Below, piece after piece: positions 16,678 through 25,099 of a stretch of 64,000 bases of DNA. A program made the translations under genes and the position numbers. The DNA comes from Microbacterium murale (GTDB lineage Bacteria; Actinomycetota; Actinomycetes; Actinomycetales; Microbacteriaceae). Below the pieces are notes generated by a model. The model ran no database searches and was not told where the DNA came from. It was given only the letters and a program-made list of their open reading frames with translations. Location: assembly GCF_030815955.1 (NCBI RefSeq), contig NZ_JAUSXK010000001.1, forward strand, positions 2,356,001 through 2,420,000, in the 5' to 3' direction. Numbering within the stretch: the first letter of the stretch is position 1; every line of letters begins with the position of its first letter.

Positions 16678-17673
16678 CTAGAGCGACTCCACCGGATGCC
16701 CCTCCGGCAGTGCAAGCAGTAGCGCACCTGGTGCGATGCGGCATCGGATGCGCACGGCCTCGCCGAACGCATCCCCGTCGAGCTCGATCGGGGTGGGCCC
16801 GGTCGCGGCGGCTTCAGCGGCTTCCCCCTGCAGGTAGCGCACGGATGCGTCCCTCCCTCGGCGCTGCAGCACGAGACGGCCGGCACGCGATCTGCGCAGC
16901 ACCGAGTTGTCCCACCAGATCTTGCGCCAGACACCGAGCCAGCCGAACGGGCCACTCGGCTGGATGATCGCCACATCCATCACGCCGTCGACGACCGACG
17001 CTGAGGGGATCAAGGCGATCCCAGCGGGAAGGGTGCCGCAGTTCGCGAACAGCACGCTGTGCACCTTGGTCGAATGCAGTCGCGAGTCGTCCATCTGATA
17101 GACGATGCGGAACGGCTTCGCGTTCGGGAGCGAGCGCGCGGCTCCATCGACATACGCCACCCAGCCGACCGACTTCTTCAGGTCGGGTCGCGTGTTCGCG
17201 ATCATGTCGGCGTCCAGACCGATGCCGGCGAGCACGACGAAAGCATGCTCGCTCGTCTCGCCGCTCTCTCGAGTGAGGGCAGCCCAGCCGATGTCGATCG
17301 GATGCCGGTACTCGCCGAGAGCGGCGCGGATCATCGCTTCGGGTGCGGCGAGGGGCAGGCCCAGGTTGCGAGCCAGCAGATTGCCGGTGCCGCTCGGGAC
17401 GATCGCCAGGGGAATGCCGGTGCCCGCCATCGTCTCTGCGACCGCGCGTACGGTGCCGTCCCCTCCCGCGACGAGGACCACATCGGCGCCATGAGCGATG
17501 GCCGCCCTCGCGGCTCCCTGCCCGGCATCCTCGATGGTGGTCTGGTGGAAGGACGGTGGCGACCACCCCGCATCCTTCGACAGCTCGCGCACAGCTGCTC
17601 GCAGACGCTTCTCGTCGACCTTGATGGGGTTGTAGACGAGGGCGGCCTCGCGTCGGGTGGCACGCGTCGTCAT
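16678..17673 (-). CDS. Diacylglycerol kinase-family lipid kinase (YegS/DgkB type)
   Basis: This is a 331-residue kinase. The DAGK catalytic domain shows the nucleotide loop GGDGT (70-74) and IVPSGTGNLLARNLGLPL (about 91-108), followed by the C-terminal beta-sandwich with IELDGDAFGEAVRI. Such enzymes phosphorylate diacylglycerol or related lipids with ATP and lie at the inner face of the membrane. A TAGAGT -10 box six bases before the ATG suggests a leaderless mRNA. The gene is single and divergent from the metQ transporter operon. Which lipid it uses cannot be told from sequence. Confidence 0.88.
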   Translation of the reverse strand: MTTRATRREAALVYNPIKVDEKRLRAAVRELSKDAGWSPPSFHQTTIEDAGQGAARAAIAHGADVVLVAGGDGTVRAVAETMAGTGIPLAIVPSGTGNLLARNLGLPLAAPEAMIRAALGEYRHPIDIGWAALTRESGETSEHAFVVLAGIGLDADMIANTRPDLKKSVGWVAYVDGAARSLPNAKPFRIVYQMDDSRLHSTKVHSVLFANCGTLPAGIALIPSASVVDGVMDVAIIQPSGPFGWLGVWRKIWWDNSVLRRSRAGRLVLQRRGRDASVRYLQGEAAEAAATGPTPIELDGDAFGEAVRIRCRIAPGALLLALPEGHPVESL

Positions 17674-17679
17674 GGCGCT

Positions 17680-17685
17680 ACTCTA
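17680..17685 (-). promoter_or_regulatory. -10 box TAGAGT (leaderless start)
   Basis: Read on the minus strand, TAGAGT is followed by AGCGCC and the ATG at 17673. This is the same six-base spacing seen before four other genes in the window. Confidence 0.5.
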
Positions 17686-17778
17686 ACCCCGCCATTCGCC
17701 GGTCGGACCTCCCGGTGGACGACAGGCCAGTATGTCGGCACGTTACCGTGCTGCTCGTGCGCCTGAGTGCTCCGTCGC

Positions 17779-17784
17779 TAACAT
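17779..17784 (+). promoter_or_regulatory. -10 candidate TAACAT for the metQNI operon
   Basis: TAACAT would start a transcript near 17791 with a leader of roughly 95 bases ahead of metQ. I looked in that leader for a SAM-riboswitch pattern and see none. No good -35 box is visible. Confidence 0.3.
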
Positions 17785-17884
17785 CGGAAGTCATCCCGCA
17801 GTCCTTCAGATATGCGACGCGCGCCGTCTCGCGGATGGACGCAGTGCCGACGATCCGCCCGCCTCGCCTTGCAGGAGCCCTCAC

Positions 17885-18838
17885 ATGTCAGAGCAGAGCC
17901 ACACCCAGAACGAGATCGACGCGCACCTCGCGCAGCAGAAGAAGCGCAAGCGGCTGTGGCTGGTCGGTGGCGCCGTCGCTGCGGTCGTCGTCGCAGCAGC
18001 GATCATCACGCCGATCGTCGTGCAGAACGCCGCGCCCGAGGCCGCGGGCGACGATGAGCTGATCCCGTTGACCATCGCCGACACCGCACAGAGCGACTTC
18101 CAGGATGCGATCGTCGAGGTCGGTCGTGAGAACGGTCTCGACCTCACCTTCGTGAACTTCGATGACCCTTACCTTCCGAACACCGCGCTCGTCGAGGGCG
18201 AGGTCGACGGCAACTCCTTCCAGCACGTCGCCTGGCTCAGCCAGTTCAACAAGGAGAACGACTCAGACATCACTCCGGTGTTCTCGACCGTGATCTCCGC
18301 ATGGGGGCTCTTCTCCGACGACCTCGACTCCGCCGACAGCATCCCCGATGGCGCGAAGGTCGCGGTGCCGGACGACCCGGCCAACTTCTCGCGCTCGCTG
18401 TTCATCCTGCAGACCGCAGGCGTCATCGAGGTCGACGAGAACGCCGGCGTTTTCCCCACCGAGGAGGACATCACGTCCAACCCGCGCGGGATCGAGCTCG
18501 TGCGCATCGCCCACGAGTCCGTGCAGACCAGCTACAGCGACCCGACCATCTCGGCTGTCGTGATCGCGACTGATGATTTCGACCCGGCGCTCGAGATCAC
18601 GAGTGAAGATGCTCTCGTGCTCGAGGATTCTTCGGCGACGACGTCGAGCCCCTACGTGATCGTGGTCGCGACCACCGCCGACCGTGCCGATGACCCGGCA
18701 TGGGAGCTCCTCGAGAAGACCTACCGCGACAAGCGCGTCGTCGCCGCCCTGGAAGAGGAGAAGCGCGGCGAGGCCACGATCGTCGAGCTGCCCGTCGACG
18801 ACCTGCGCGCGGCACTCGCCGAGCTCGTCGCGCAGTAG
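17885..18838 (+). CDS. metQ: MetQ/NlpA-family ABC substrate-binding protein, N-terminally anchored
   Basis: This is a 317-residue binding protein of the MetQ (NlpA) family, which delivers methionine, including D-methionine or methionine analogues, to MetNI. Core family segments include PLTIADTA, GEVDGNSFQHVAWLSQFNKEN and VAVPDDPANFSRSLFILQTAGVI. A charged N-terminus and one hydrophobic segment (about 24-46) have no lipobox cysteine or clear cleavage site. The protein is thus probably tethered by an uncleaved N-terminal span instead of a lipid. GCAGGAG precedes the ATG at 17885. It heads an operon with metN, metI, an oxidoreductase and an aminotransferase. Confidence 0.85.
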   Translation: MSEQSHTQNEIDAHLAQQKKRKRLWLVGGAVAAVVVAAAIITPIVVQNAAPEAAGDDELIPLTIADTAQSDFQDAIVEVGRENGLDLTFVNFDDPYLPNTALVEGEVDGNSFQHVAWLSQFNKENDSDITPVFSTVISAWGLFSDDLDSADSIPDGAKVAVPDDPANFSRSLFILQTAGVIEVDENAGVFPTEEDITSNPRGIELVRIAHESVQTSYSDPTISAVVIATDDFDPALEITSEDALVLEDSSATTSSPYVIVVATTADRADDPAWELLEKTYRDKRVVAALEEEKRGEATIVELPVDDLRAALAELVAQ

Positions 18839-18846
18839 CACCCGCA

Positions 18847-18863
18847 GTGCGGACAGCCCGCAC
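18847..18863 (+). terminator. Intercistronic hairpin between metQ and metN
   Basis: GTGCGG and CCGCAC (18847-18852 and 18858-18863) flank an ACAGC loop eight bases after the metQ stop, without a T-run. It is weaker than the other hairpins placed after binding-protein genes here, but it has the same position. Confidence 0.4.
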
Positions 18864-18881
18864 GGTCAGACCGAGGATCGT

Positions 18882-19907
18882 ATGACAGAGCGCATCCAAG
18901 TGTCCGGAGTGTCGAAGGACTACCCCGGGCGAGGAAAGGGCGAGCCCGTCCGCGTGCTCCGCGACATCGACATCTCGGTGCACGCCGGTGAGGTCTACGG
19001 GCTGATCGGTCGTTCGGGGGCGGGCAAGTCCACGCTGCTGCGCTTGATCAACGGGCTCGAGACACCGACCGAGGGACGCGTGCTGGTCGACGGTGTCGAC
19101 GTGCACGCGCTGCCCCCGGCAGAGCTGCGCACCCTGCGCCACAGCATCGGGATGGTCTTCCAGCAGTTCAACCTCTGGAACTCGCGCACGGTCTTCAGCA
19201 ACATCGCCACGCCGCTCAAGCTCGCGGGATGGAAGGACGACGATATCTCGCGTCGCGTGGCTGAACTGCTCGACTTCGTGGGACTCGACGGGAAGGCCTT
19301 CGCGCGCCCGCGGCAGCTCTCCGGCGGGCAGAAGCAGCGCGTCGGGATCGCACGCGCCATCGCCGCGAAGCCGTCGGTCCTGCTGGCCGACGAGGCGACG
19401 AGCGCGCTCGACCCGCAGACCACCACGGAGATCGTCGACCTGCTCCGCTCGGTGAATCAGGAGTTCGGCATCACCATCGTCGTGGTCACGCACGAGATGG
19501 ATGTGATGAGCCAGCTCGCCGACCGGGTCTCGATCCTCAGCGACGGTCGGGTCGTGGAGTCGGGCGACATCCACCAGATCCTCGCCCGACCGCAGCATCC
19601 GGTGACGGCGAACCTCGTCGGCTCATACACGCGCACCTTCCTGAGCGACAAGGATCGCGACGAGCTCTCCTCCCAGTTCGCAGGCAGGCGCATCTCGGTC
19701 GCGATGGACGGCGTGATCGCAGAGGGCCCGCTGCTCTCCTCGCTCGCTCGTGCCCACTCCGTAGACTTCTCGATCATCCAGGGCGGTGTCGCGCGCGTGA
19801 AGAACCTGCCATACGGACAGCTCAGCCTTGCGCTGCACGGAGAAGATGCCGCGATCGATCGCTTCCTCGCCGAGCTCTCCACCCGGACGACGGTCACGAC
19901 ATGGTGA
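18882..19907 (+). CDS. metN: Methionine-type ABC transporter ATPase with NIL domain
   Basis: This 341-residue ATPase powers MetQ-dependent uptake. The nucleotide-binding domain shows GRSGAGKST (43-51), the Q-loop FQQFNLW, LSGGQKQR and ADEATSALD. After residue about 245, the C-terminal part ending PYGQLSLALHGEDAAIDRFL is the NIL domain that senses cytosolic methionine in the E. coli transporter and shuts uptake down. GAGGATC precedes the ATG. It overlaps metI by seven bases. Confidence 0.92.
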   Translation: MTERIQVSGVSKDYPGRGKGEPVRVLRDIDISVHAGEVYGLIGRSGAGKSTLLRLINGLETPTEGRVLVDGVDVHALPPAELRTLRHSIGMVFQQFNLWNSRTVFSNIATPLKLAGWKDDDISRRVAELLDFVGLDGKAFARPRQLSGGQKQRVGIARAIAAKPSVLLADEATSALDPQTTTEIVDLLRSVNQEFGITIVVVTHEMDVMSQLADRVSILSDGRVVESGDIHQILARPQHPVTANLVGSYTRTFLSDKDRDELSSQFAGRRISVAMDGVIAEGPLLSSLARAHSVDFSIIQGGVARVKNLPYGQLSLALHGEDAAIDRFLAELSTRTTVTTW

Positions 19908-20575
19908 CCGTCGCGCTGCTCGACCTCGATGTCGTGATCCCGAAGGTCGCGCGTGCCCTCGGTGAGACGTTGTTCATGGTGACGGTCGCCTTCTTCCTGG
20001 CATCCATCATCGGACTGATCCTCGGCATCTTCCTGTATGCGACGCGACCCGGCCAGCTGCTGCACAGCCGAGTGGTGCACACGATCCTGAACATCGTCGT
20101 GAACACGCTGCGCCCGATCCCGTTCATCATCCTGCTCATCGCGCTGACACCGCTGACCCGGGCGCTGATCGGCACGAGCATCGGGCCGGCCGCCGCGATC
20201 CTGCCGCTGACGATCGCGGCATCCGTCGGCATCGCGCGCGTCGCCGAGTCGAATCTCGTGGCGGTCGACCCCGGTGTCGTCGAGGCGGCGAAGGCATTCG
20301 GAGCCTCGCCGCTGCACATCCTGTTCGGCTTCGTGGTGCGGGAAGCCTTCGGCCCGCTGCTGCTCTCGCTGACGTTCATCTTCGTCGCCCTGATCGATGC
20401 GACAGCCGTCGCCGGCGCGGTCGGCGGTGGCGGGCTCGGAAACCTGGCCCTGACCTACGGCTATCAGCGTTTCGACTATGCGGTGATGATCCTGATCATC
20501 ATCGTGCTGATCGCCCTGGTGCAGCTGGTGCAGTTCATCGGCAACCGCATCGCGCGACATTTCATCGACGGATGA
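19901..20575 (+). CDS. metI: Methionine-type ABC transporter permease
   Basis: This 224-residue permease has about five membrane spans and the MetI loop ARVAESNLVAVDPGVVEAAKAFGASPLHILFGF (split across residues 111-145). The motif AGAVGGGGLGNLALTYGYQRFD is characteristic of the family. It forms the channel with MetN. Its stop overlaps the ATG of the DAO-type oxidoreductase, so import and oxidation genes are translationally coupled. Confidence 0.92.
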   Translation: MVTVALLDLDVVIPKVARALGETLFMVTVAFFLASIIGLILGIFLYATRPGQLLHSRVVHTILNIVVNTLRPIPFIILLIALTPLTRALIGTSIGPAAAILPLTIAASVGIARVAESNLVAVDPGVVEAAKAFGASPLHILFGFVVREAFGPLLLSLTFIFVALIDATAVAGAVGGGGLGNLALTYGYQRFDYAVMILIIIVLIALVQLVQFIGNRIARHFIDG

Positions 20576-21516
20576 CGGCTGCGGTGATTCCATCTCCTCG
20601 CCGGATCGCGGTGGTCGGCGCTGGTGCTGTCGGGGCATCCGCCGCGGCGCGCATCGCCGAGCGCGGCATCGAGGTCGTGCTGATCTCGGCCGCCGCCGCA
20701 GGCAGCACACCGGTGTCGCGGGCGAGTTTCGCCTGGGTCAATGCGCACGGGAAACGGCCGGAGCAGTATCGAAGACTCAACGAGGACGGCCGCAGGGTGC
20801 ACGCCGAGCGTTCGGATGCGCACGATACCGAGTGGTTCGCGCGGACCGGCGCCGAGATCGACGGCGTCCAGTACCCCGACGACGGATGGGTCGACACCAG
20901 TGCGTTCCTCGCCGCGCAGCTCGCCGATCTCCGCGCGGCCGGAGGAATGCTGCGTGACGGCATCGCCGCGGATTCGCTCGACCACGTGCGCGAACTCCTC
21001 GGTCCGGTCGACCTGATCCTCGTCGCCGCGGGGGCCGGCACCGCCGCGCTGCTGCGCACGGTGACGCCCTGCCCGCGGCTCGCGACGTCGGCGGGTGACG
21101 ACGGCTTCCTCGCGAGGATCGACGTCGATGAGCACCCCCTCGACCGCATCCGCTCGCTCGCCGGTCTGCAGGTGCGCCCGGATGGTCCAGGGCGGATCGC
21201 GGTGCAGAGCCTCGGCATCGAGGCCGAACTGCGTCGCACCGGCGCCACGGCATCGGTCGGAACGGTCTGGCCAGCGTTGCGCGCCGAGATCGAGGGCGCA
21301 CTGGGGTGGCGCATCCCCGAAGACGCGGGCGTCCGCGTCGACCACGCGATCCGACCCCACGCCGCCGACGGTCTGCCCTGCATCGGCCGCGTCACGCAGG
21401 ATGTGTATGTCGCGCTCACGCACAGCGGCATCACCTTGGCGCCGCTGCTCGCCGAGCTGATCGCCCGAGATCTGCAGGGCGATCCCGACCCCCGCCTCGC
21501 CGCTTTCCGCCCCTGA
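20572..21516 (+). CDS. FAD-dependent oxidoreductase, D-amino-acid-oxidase (DAO) family
   Basis: This 314-residue flavoprotein has the dinucleotide-binding motif VVGAGAVGAS (14-23) and the C-terminal HSGITLAPLLAELIARDL that closes the FAD site in DAO-family enzymes. It is shorter than typical glycine or D-amino-acid oxidases (about 340-390), with a reduced middle. The family oxidises amino-acid amines to imines or keto acids. It is coupled to metI, which suggests that it acts on the imported amino acid. Whether the substrate is the D- or L-form, and whether oxygen is the acceptor, cannot be decided. Confidence 0.8.
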   Translation: MTAAVIPSPRRIAVVGAGAVGASAAARIAERGIEVVLISAAAAGSTPVSRASFAWVNAHGKRPEQYRRLNEDGRRVHAERSDAHDTEWFARTGAEIDGVQYPDDGWVDTSAFLAAQLADLRAAGGMLRDGIAADSLDHVRELLGPVDLILVAAGAGTAALLRTVTPCPRLATSAGDDGFLARIDVDEHPLDRIRSLAGLQVRPDGPGRIAVQSLGIEAELRRTGATASVGTVWPALRAEIEGALGWRIPEDAGVRVDHAIRPHAADGLPCIGRVTQDVYVALTHSGITLAPLLAELIARDLQGDPDPRLAAFRP

Positions 21517-21532
21517 CCCGATCGGACACCCC

Positions 21533-22726
21533 ATGACGGACACCGTCCTCACCTCGAGCGCCCTGCTGGCCGGACTCCCCGCGCGCCAGGGATTCGGCGA
21601 CGCGACGCTCATCCGACTCGCCGCCGGATCGATCGACCTCGGCGGTGGCAACCCCGCGACCGATCTGCTCCCGCTCGACGTCTACCGCGATGCATTCCGA
21701 GAGGTGACCGAGAGCGACGGCTTCGCCCCGTTGCTCAAGTACTCGCCTGCGTCCGGCCTGCCGTCGCTCCGCGCGTCGATCGCCGCCCGCGAGGGCGTCG
21801 CAGCGGATCGTGTGCTCATCACGAACGGCGGCGCTCACGGCCTCGCGCTCGCCGTGCTCAGCCTCCTCGATCCCGGAGATGTGGTCGTCGTCGACGACCC
21901 GGTGTATCCGCTCTTCCTGCGCGTGCTCGATCTGATCGGCGTCGACGTCACCCCGGTGCGGGTGGGCGCCGACGGCATAGACACCGACGAGCTCGAGCAC
22001 CGTCTCCGCGACGGCCTCCGTCCGAAGGCGCTGTTCACAGTGCCGACGTTCCAGAACCCGTCCGGCGTCACCCTGAGCGCTGAACGCGAGGCCGCCCTCG
22101 TCGCGCTCGCGGAGCAGTACGGCTTCGTGATCATCGCCGATGACCCCTACCGCGCCATCGCGTTCCCCTGGACCGAGGTTCCCGAGCGCAGCGCCTTCCG
22201 CGACTCCGACCGTGTGTTCGCCGTGAACACGTTCTCGAAGACGCTCGGCCCCGGCCTGCGCCTCGGATGGATCGTGCTCCCTGCCGCGATGTCGGAGCGC
22301 GTCACCTGGTTGCGCAATCGCCTCGACGGCCAGACCAGCGGCGTGCTGCAGGCCGTGGTCGATCGGATGCTGGCCGATGAGCGGTTCGACGCGTCGATCA
22401 TCGCGGCCGGTGCGGGCTACGCCCGCAAGGCGGAGGCGCTGACGACGGCGCTCCGCGAGGAGTTCGCCGACGGGGTCGAGATCGCCGAACCGCAGGGCGG
22501 GTTCTTCACCTGGGTGCGGCTCGCGGGCGACATCGACTTCGCGCAGCTGTTCGAGCGATCACAGGATCTGGGCGTCACCTATCAGCGAGGGGAGTGGTTC
22601 GCCACGACCGGCGACGCGTTCCGAGGGTTCGCCCGACTGTCGTACTCGGAGGTGGGCGAGCATGACCTCACCGAGGGCGTCGCACGTCTCGCTCGGGCTT
22701 GGCGGGAGCTGACGGGCCGGGAATGA
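21533..22726 (+). CDS. PLP-dependent class I aminotransferase (MocR/2-aminoadipate type)
   Basis: This 397-residue fold-type I transaminase has the pyridoxal phosphate lysine in NTFSKTLGPGLRLGW (lysine near 236), with FQNPSGVTLS (about 180-189) and DDPYRAIAF upstream. It resembles the stand-alone catalytic domain seen in MocR-like and 2-aminoadipate aminotransferases. It follows the oxidoreductase by 16 bases and closes the metQNI operon, so it probably interconverts amino and keto acids of the imported compound. The ribosome site is weak. Specificity is not assignable. Confidence 0.87.
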   Translation: MTDTVLTSSALLAGLPARQGFGDATLIRLAAGSIDLGGGNPATDLLPLDVYRDAFREVTESDGFAPLLKYSPASGLPSLRASIAAREGVAADRVLITNGGAHGLALAVLSLLDPGDVVVVDDPVYPLFLRVLDLIGVDVTPVRVGADGIDTDELEHRLRDGLRPKALFTVPTFQNPSGVTLSAEREAALVALAEQYGFVIIADDPYRAIAFPWTEVPERSAFRDSDRVFAVNTFSKTLGPGLRLGWIVLPAAMSERVTWLRNRLDGQTSGVLQAVVDRMLADERFDASIIAAGAGYARKAEALTTALREEFADGVEIAEPQGGFFTWVRLAGDIDFAQLFERSQDLGVTYQRGEWFATTGDAFRGFARLSYSEVGEHDLTEGVARLARAWRELTGRE

Positions 22727-22743
22727 CGTTCGAGCACGCGCTC

Positions 22744-22749
22744 TAGACT
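22744..22749 (+). promoter_or_regulatory. -10 box TAGACT (leaderless serS start)
   Basis: TAGACT is followed by six bases and the serS ATG at 22756, with no ribosome site between. This suggests that serS is expressed from its own leaderless promoter, independently of the upstream operon. Confidence 0.5.
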
Positions 22750-22755
22750 TGGGTC

Positions 22756-24090
22756 ATGATCGACCTCGCTCTTCTCCGCGACCAGCCCGACCTCGTCCGC
22801 CGCTCGCAGGTGGCGCGCGGCCACGATGCCGCCACCGTCGACCAGGCGATCGATGCCGATCGATCGCGTCGGGCCGCCCTGAGCACGTTCGAGGATCTGC
22901 GTGCGGAGCAGAACGCTTTCGGCAAGCAGGTCGCCAAGGCGCCCAAGGAGGAGAAGGCTGCTCTGGTCGCCCAGGTGAAGGAGCTCGCCGAACGCGTCAA
23001 GCAGGCGCAGCAGGCGGCGAACGAGGCGGCGGATGCTGCGGCATCCGCCCTCGCCCTCATCGAGAACGTCGTGATCGACGGCGTGCCGGCCGGCGGCGAG
23101 GCGGACTTCGTCGAGCTGCGCCGCGTCGGCGAAGCACCGACCTTCGACCCGGCCTCCTTCCCGAACGGACCGAGGGACCACCTCGAGATCGGCGAACTGC
23201 TCGGCGCGATCGACATGGAACGCGGCGTGAAGGTCTCCGGCTCGCGGTTCTACTTCCTCCGCGGCATCGGTGCGCGCCTCGAGATCGCGCTGATGAACAT
23301 GGCACTCGACAAGGCGTTGCAGAACGACTTCGTGCCGATGATCACCCCCACCCTCGTGCGCCCGGAGATCATGCAGGGCACCGGATTCCTCGGCGAGCAT
23401 GCGGATGAGGTCTACCACCTCGACAAGGACGACGACCTCTATCTGGTCGGCACCAGCGAGGTCGCGCTCGCCGGATATCACAAGGACGAGATCGTCGACC
23501 TGACCGGCGGCGCACTGCGCTATGCGGGCTGGTCGACCTGCTACCGCCGCGAGGCGGGCTCCTACGGCAAGGACACCCGCGGCATCATCCGCGTGCATCA
23601 GTTCAACAAGCTCGAGATGTTCGTCTACACGACCCCGGAGGATGCCGAGGCGGAGCACCTGCGCCTCGTCGCCCTGCAGGAGGAGATGCTCACCTCTCTC
23701 GGACTGTCGTACCGGGTGATCGACGTCGCCGCGGGCGACCTCGGATCGAGCGCCGCGCGCAAGTACGACATCGAGGCGTGGGTTCCGACGCAGGATGCGT
23801 TCCGGGAGCTCACCTCTACCTCGAACTGCACCACTTTCCAGGCGCGCCGCCTCGATGTGCGGCACCGTCCCGAGATGGAAGACGGCGCGACTGCGAAGAC
23901 GCAGCATGTCGCAACGCTGAACGGCACTCTCGCGACGACGCGTTGGATCGTGGCGTTGCTCGAGACTCACCAGCAGCCCGACGGCTCCGTGCTCGTTCCA
24001 GAGGCGCTGCGGCCCTACCTCGGCGGGCTGGAAGTGCTGGAGCCGACGCTGCGACAGGCCCAGGGCTCGGTTCGGCAGGCAGTGAAGTGA
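22756..24090 (+). CDS. serS: Seryl-tRNA synthetase
   Basis: This 444-residue class II synthetase charges tRNA-Ser. The N-terminal long coiled-coil arm (about 30-105, rich in charged heptads from [19 protein letters not shown] onward) grips the long variable arm of tRNA-Ser. The catalytic core follows with [10 protein letters not shown], the motif 2 loop [20 protein letters not shown] and the C-terminal [14 protein letters not shown]. Length fits the family. The gene is coupled to the HAD phosphatase (GTGA overlap), and a tRNA-Ser gene lies 870 bases downstream. Confidence 0.96.
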   Translation: MIDLALLRDQPDLVRRSQVARGHDAATVDQAIDADRSRRAALSTFEDLRAEQNAFGKQVAKAPKEEKAALVAQVKELAERVKQAQQAANEAADAAASALALIENVVIDGVPAGGEADFVELRRVGEAPTFDPASFPNGPRDHLEIGELLGAIDMERGVKVSGSRFYFLRGIGARLEIALMNMALDKALQNDFVPMITPTLVRPEIMQGTGFLGEHADEVYHLDKDDDLYLVGTSEVALAGYHKDEIVDLTGGALRYAGWSTCYRREAGSYGKDTRGIIRVHQFNKLEMFVYTTPEDAEAEHLRLVALQEEMLTSLGLSYRVIDVAAGDLGSSAARKYDIEAWVPTQDAFRELTSTSNCTTFQARRLDVRHRPEMEDGATAKTQHVATLNGTLATTRWIVALLETHQQPDGSVLVPEALRPYLGGLEVLEPTLRQAQGSVRQAVK

Positions 24091-24941
24091 CGACTGCCTG
24101 GCTCGTCGGCCTCGACGTCGACGGCACGATCATCCTGCAGGACGAGACCATGAGCCCCGGCGTACCTAAGGCGGTCGCGCGCGTGCGCGACGCCGGTCAC
24201 TTCGTGACGATCGCCACCGGGCGCAGCTGGATGGCCACCGAGCGCTGGGTCGACGCACTCGAGATCACGCCGGAGTTCGTGGTGTGCTCCAATGGCGCTG
24301 TCACGATGCGTCGCGTGGGCGACGCGTGGGAACGCTGGCACGTCGAGACGTTCGATCCGACGGCGGTGCTCGCGCTGCTGACCGAGCGACTGCCGGAGGC
24401 GCACTACATGGTGGAACTCGCGACAGGGCAGCGCCTCTTCACTGGTGAGCTCGATGACTGGACGCTCAACGGCGGGCGCTTGGTCGAGCTCGACGAACTC
24501 GGCGCTGAGCCGGTGTCGCGCGTGGTCGTGGTGTCACCGGGCCACAGCGAGGACGACTTCCACCGGCTGGTGGCGGATGCCGGACTCAATGAGGTCTCGT
24601 ATGCCATCGGCTGGACCGCGTGGCTCGACATCGCGCCGCAGGGCGTTGACAAGGGGACGGCACTGGAGCGCGTCCATGCCGAACTCGGCATGGAAGGCGG
24701 CAACGTGTTCGTCGCCGGAGACGGTCGCAACGACCTGGGGATGTTCGGCTGGGCCCTCGGCGTCGGCGGCCGCGCGGTGGCGATGGGCCAAGCGGTCGAC
24801 GAGGTCAAGGAAGCTGCAGGCGAGGTGACCGGAGACGTCGCCGACGGCGGACTCGCGACCGCCCTGGAATCGCTGCTGGGGTCGTCCAGCGGTCCCTCAG
24901 GTGGGGACGAGAGAATGAAACCGGCTAGACTCGACCACTGA
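24087..24941 (+). CDS. HAD-superfamily phosphatase (Cof/YidA type)
   Basis: This 284-residue hydrolase has the nucleophile motif GLDVDGT (D10, D12), IATGRS as motif II and [10 protein letters not shown] as the metal-binding motif IV. The C2-type cap between them matches Cof-like sugar-phosphate phosphatases. The GTG start overlaps the serS stop codon; the frame runs further upstream only as a shadow of serS. The last residues are a Gly/Ser-rich tail. The in vivo substrate is unknown. The promoter-like TAGACT for the tRNA lies inside its 3-prime end. Confidence 0.87.
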   Translation: MTTAWLVGLDVDGTIILQDETMSPGVPKAVARVRDAGHFVTIATGRSWMATERWVDALEITPEFVVCSNGAVTMRRVGDAWERWHVETFDPTAVLALLTERLPEAHYMVELATGQRLFTGELDDWTLNGGRLVELDELGAEPVSRVVVVSPGHSEDDFHRLVADAGLNEVSYAIGWTAWLDIAPQGVDKGTALERVHAELGMEGGNVFVAGDGRNDLGMFGWALGVGGRAVAMGQAVDEVKEAAGEVTGDVADGGLATALESLLGSSSGPSGGDERMKPARLDH

Positions 24942-24962
24942 TCGACGGATTCGTCCGTCGAT
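24941..24962 (+). other. TTCG-capped hairpin abutting tRNA-Ser
   Basis: ATCGACGGA, a TTCG tetraloop and the exact complement (9-bp stem) fill the space between the HAD stop codon and the first base of tRNA-Ser. It could end the HAD transcript or form the 5-prime leader removed by RNase P. A -10 candidate TAGACT lies at 24926-24931. Confidence 0.55.
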
Positions 24963-25047
24963 GGAGGGTTGTCCGAGTGGCCGATGGAGCTGGTCTTGAA
25001 AACCAGTGGGCAGAGATGTCTCGTGGGTTCGAATCCCACACCCTCCG
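24963..25047 (+). tRNA. tRNA-Ser (anticodon UGA)
   Basis: The 85-base cloverleaf starts GGAGGGT and ends ACCCTCC plus discriminator G; CCA is not encoded. The anticodon stem CTGGT/ACCAG holds CTTGAAA with UGA at its centre. A long variable arm, typical of serine tRNAs, precedes the T arm GTGGGTTCGAATCCCAC. It reads UCA and, by wobble, other UCN codons. Its place just downstream of serS is notable. Confidence 0.95.
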
Positions 25048-25099
25048 CAGATACCTGACTGCGGTACCCGAGCACCGCTTCAGATTCGAAAGGCATTGA

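Noticed and set aside
17700..17884. Possible SAM or other methionine riboswitch upstream of metQ
   Set aside because: I could not find conserved SAM-I, SAM-II or SAM-IV core segments or a convincing terminator/antiterminator pair in the short leader.
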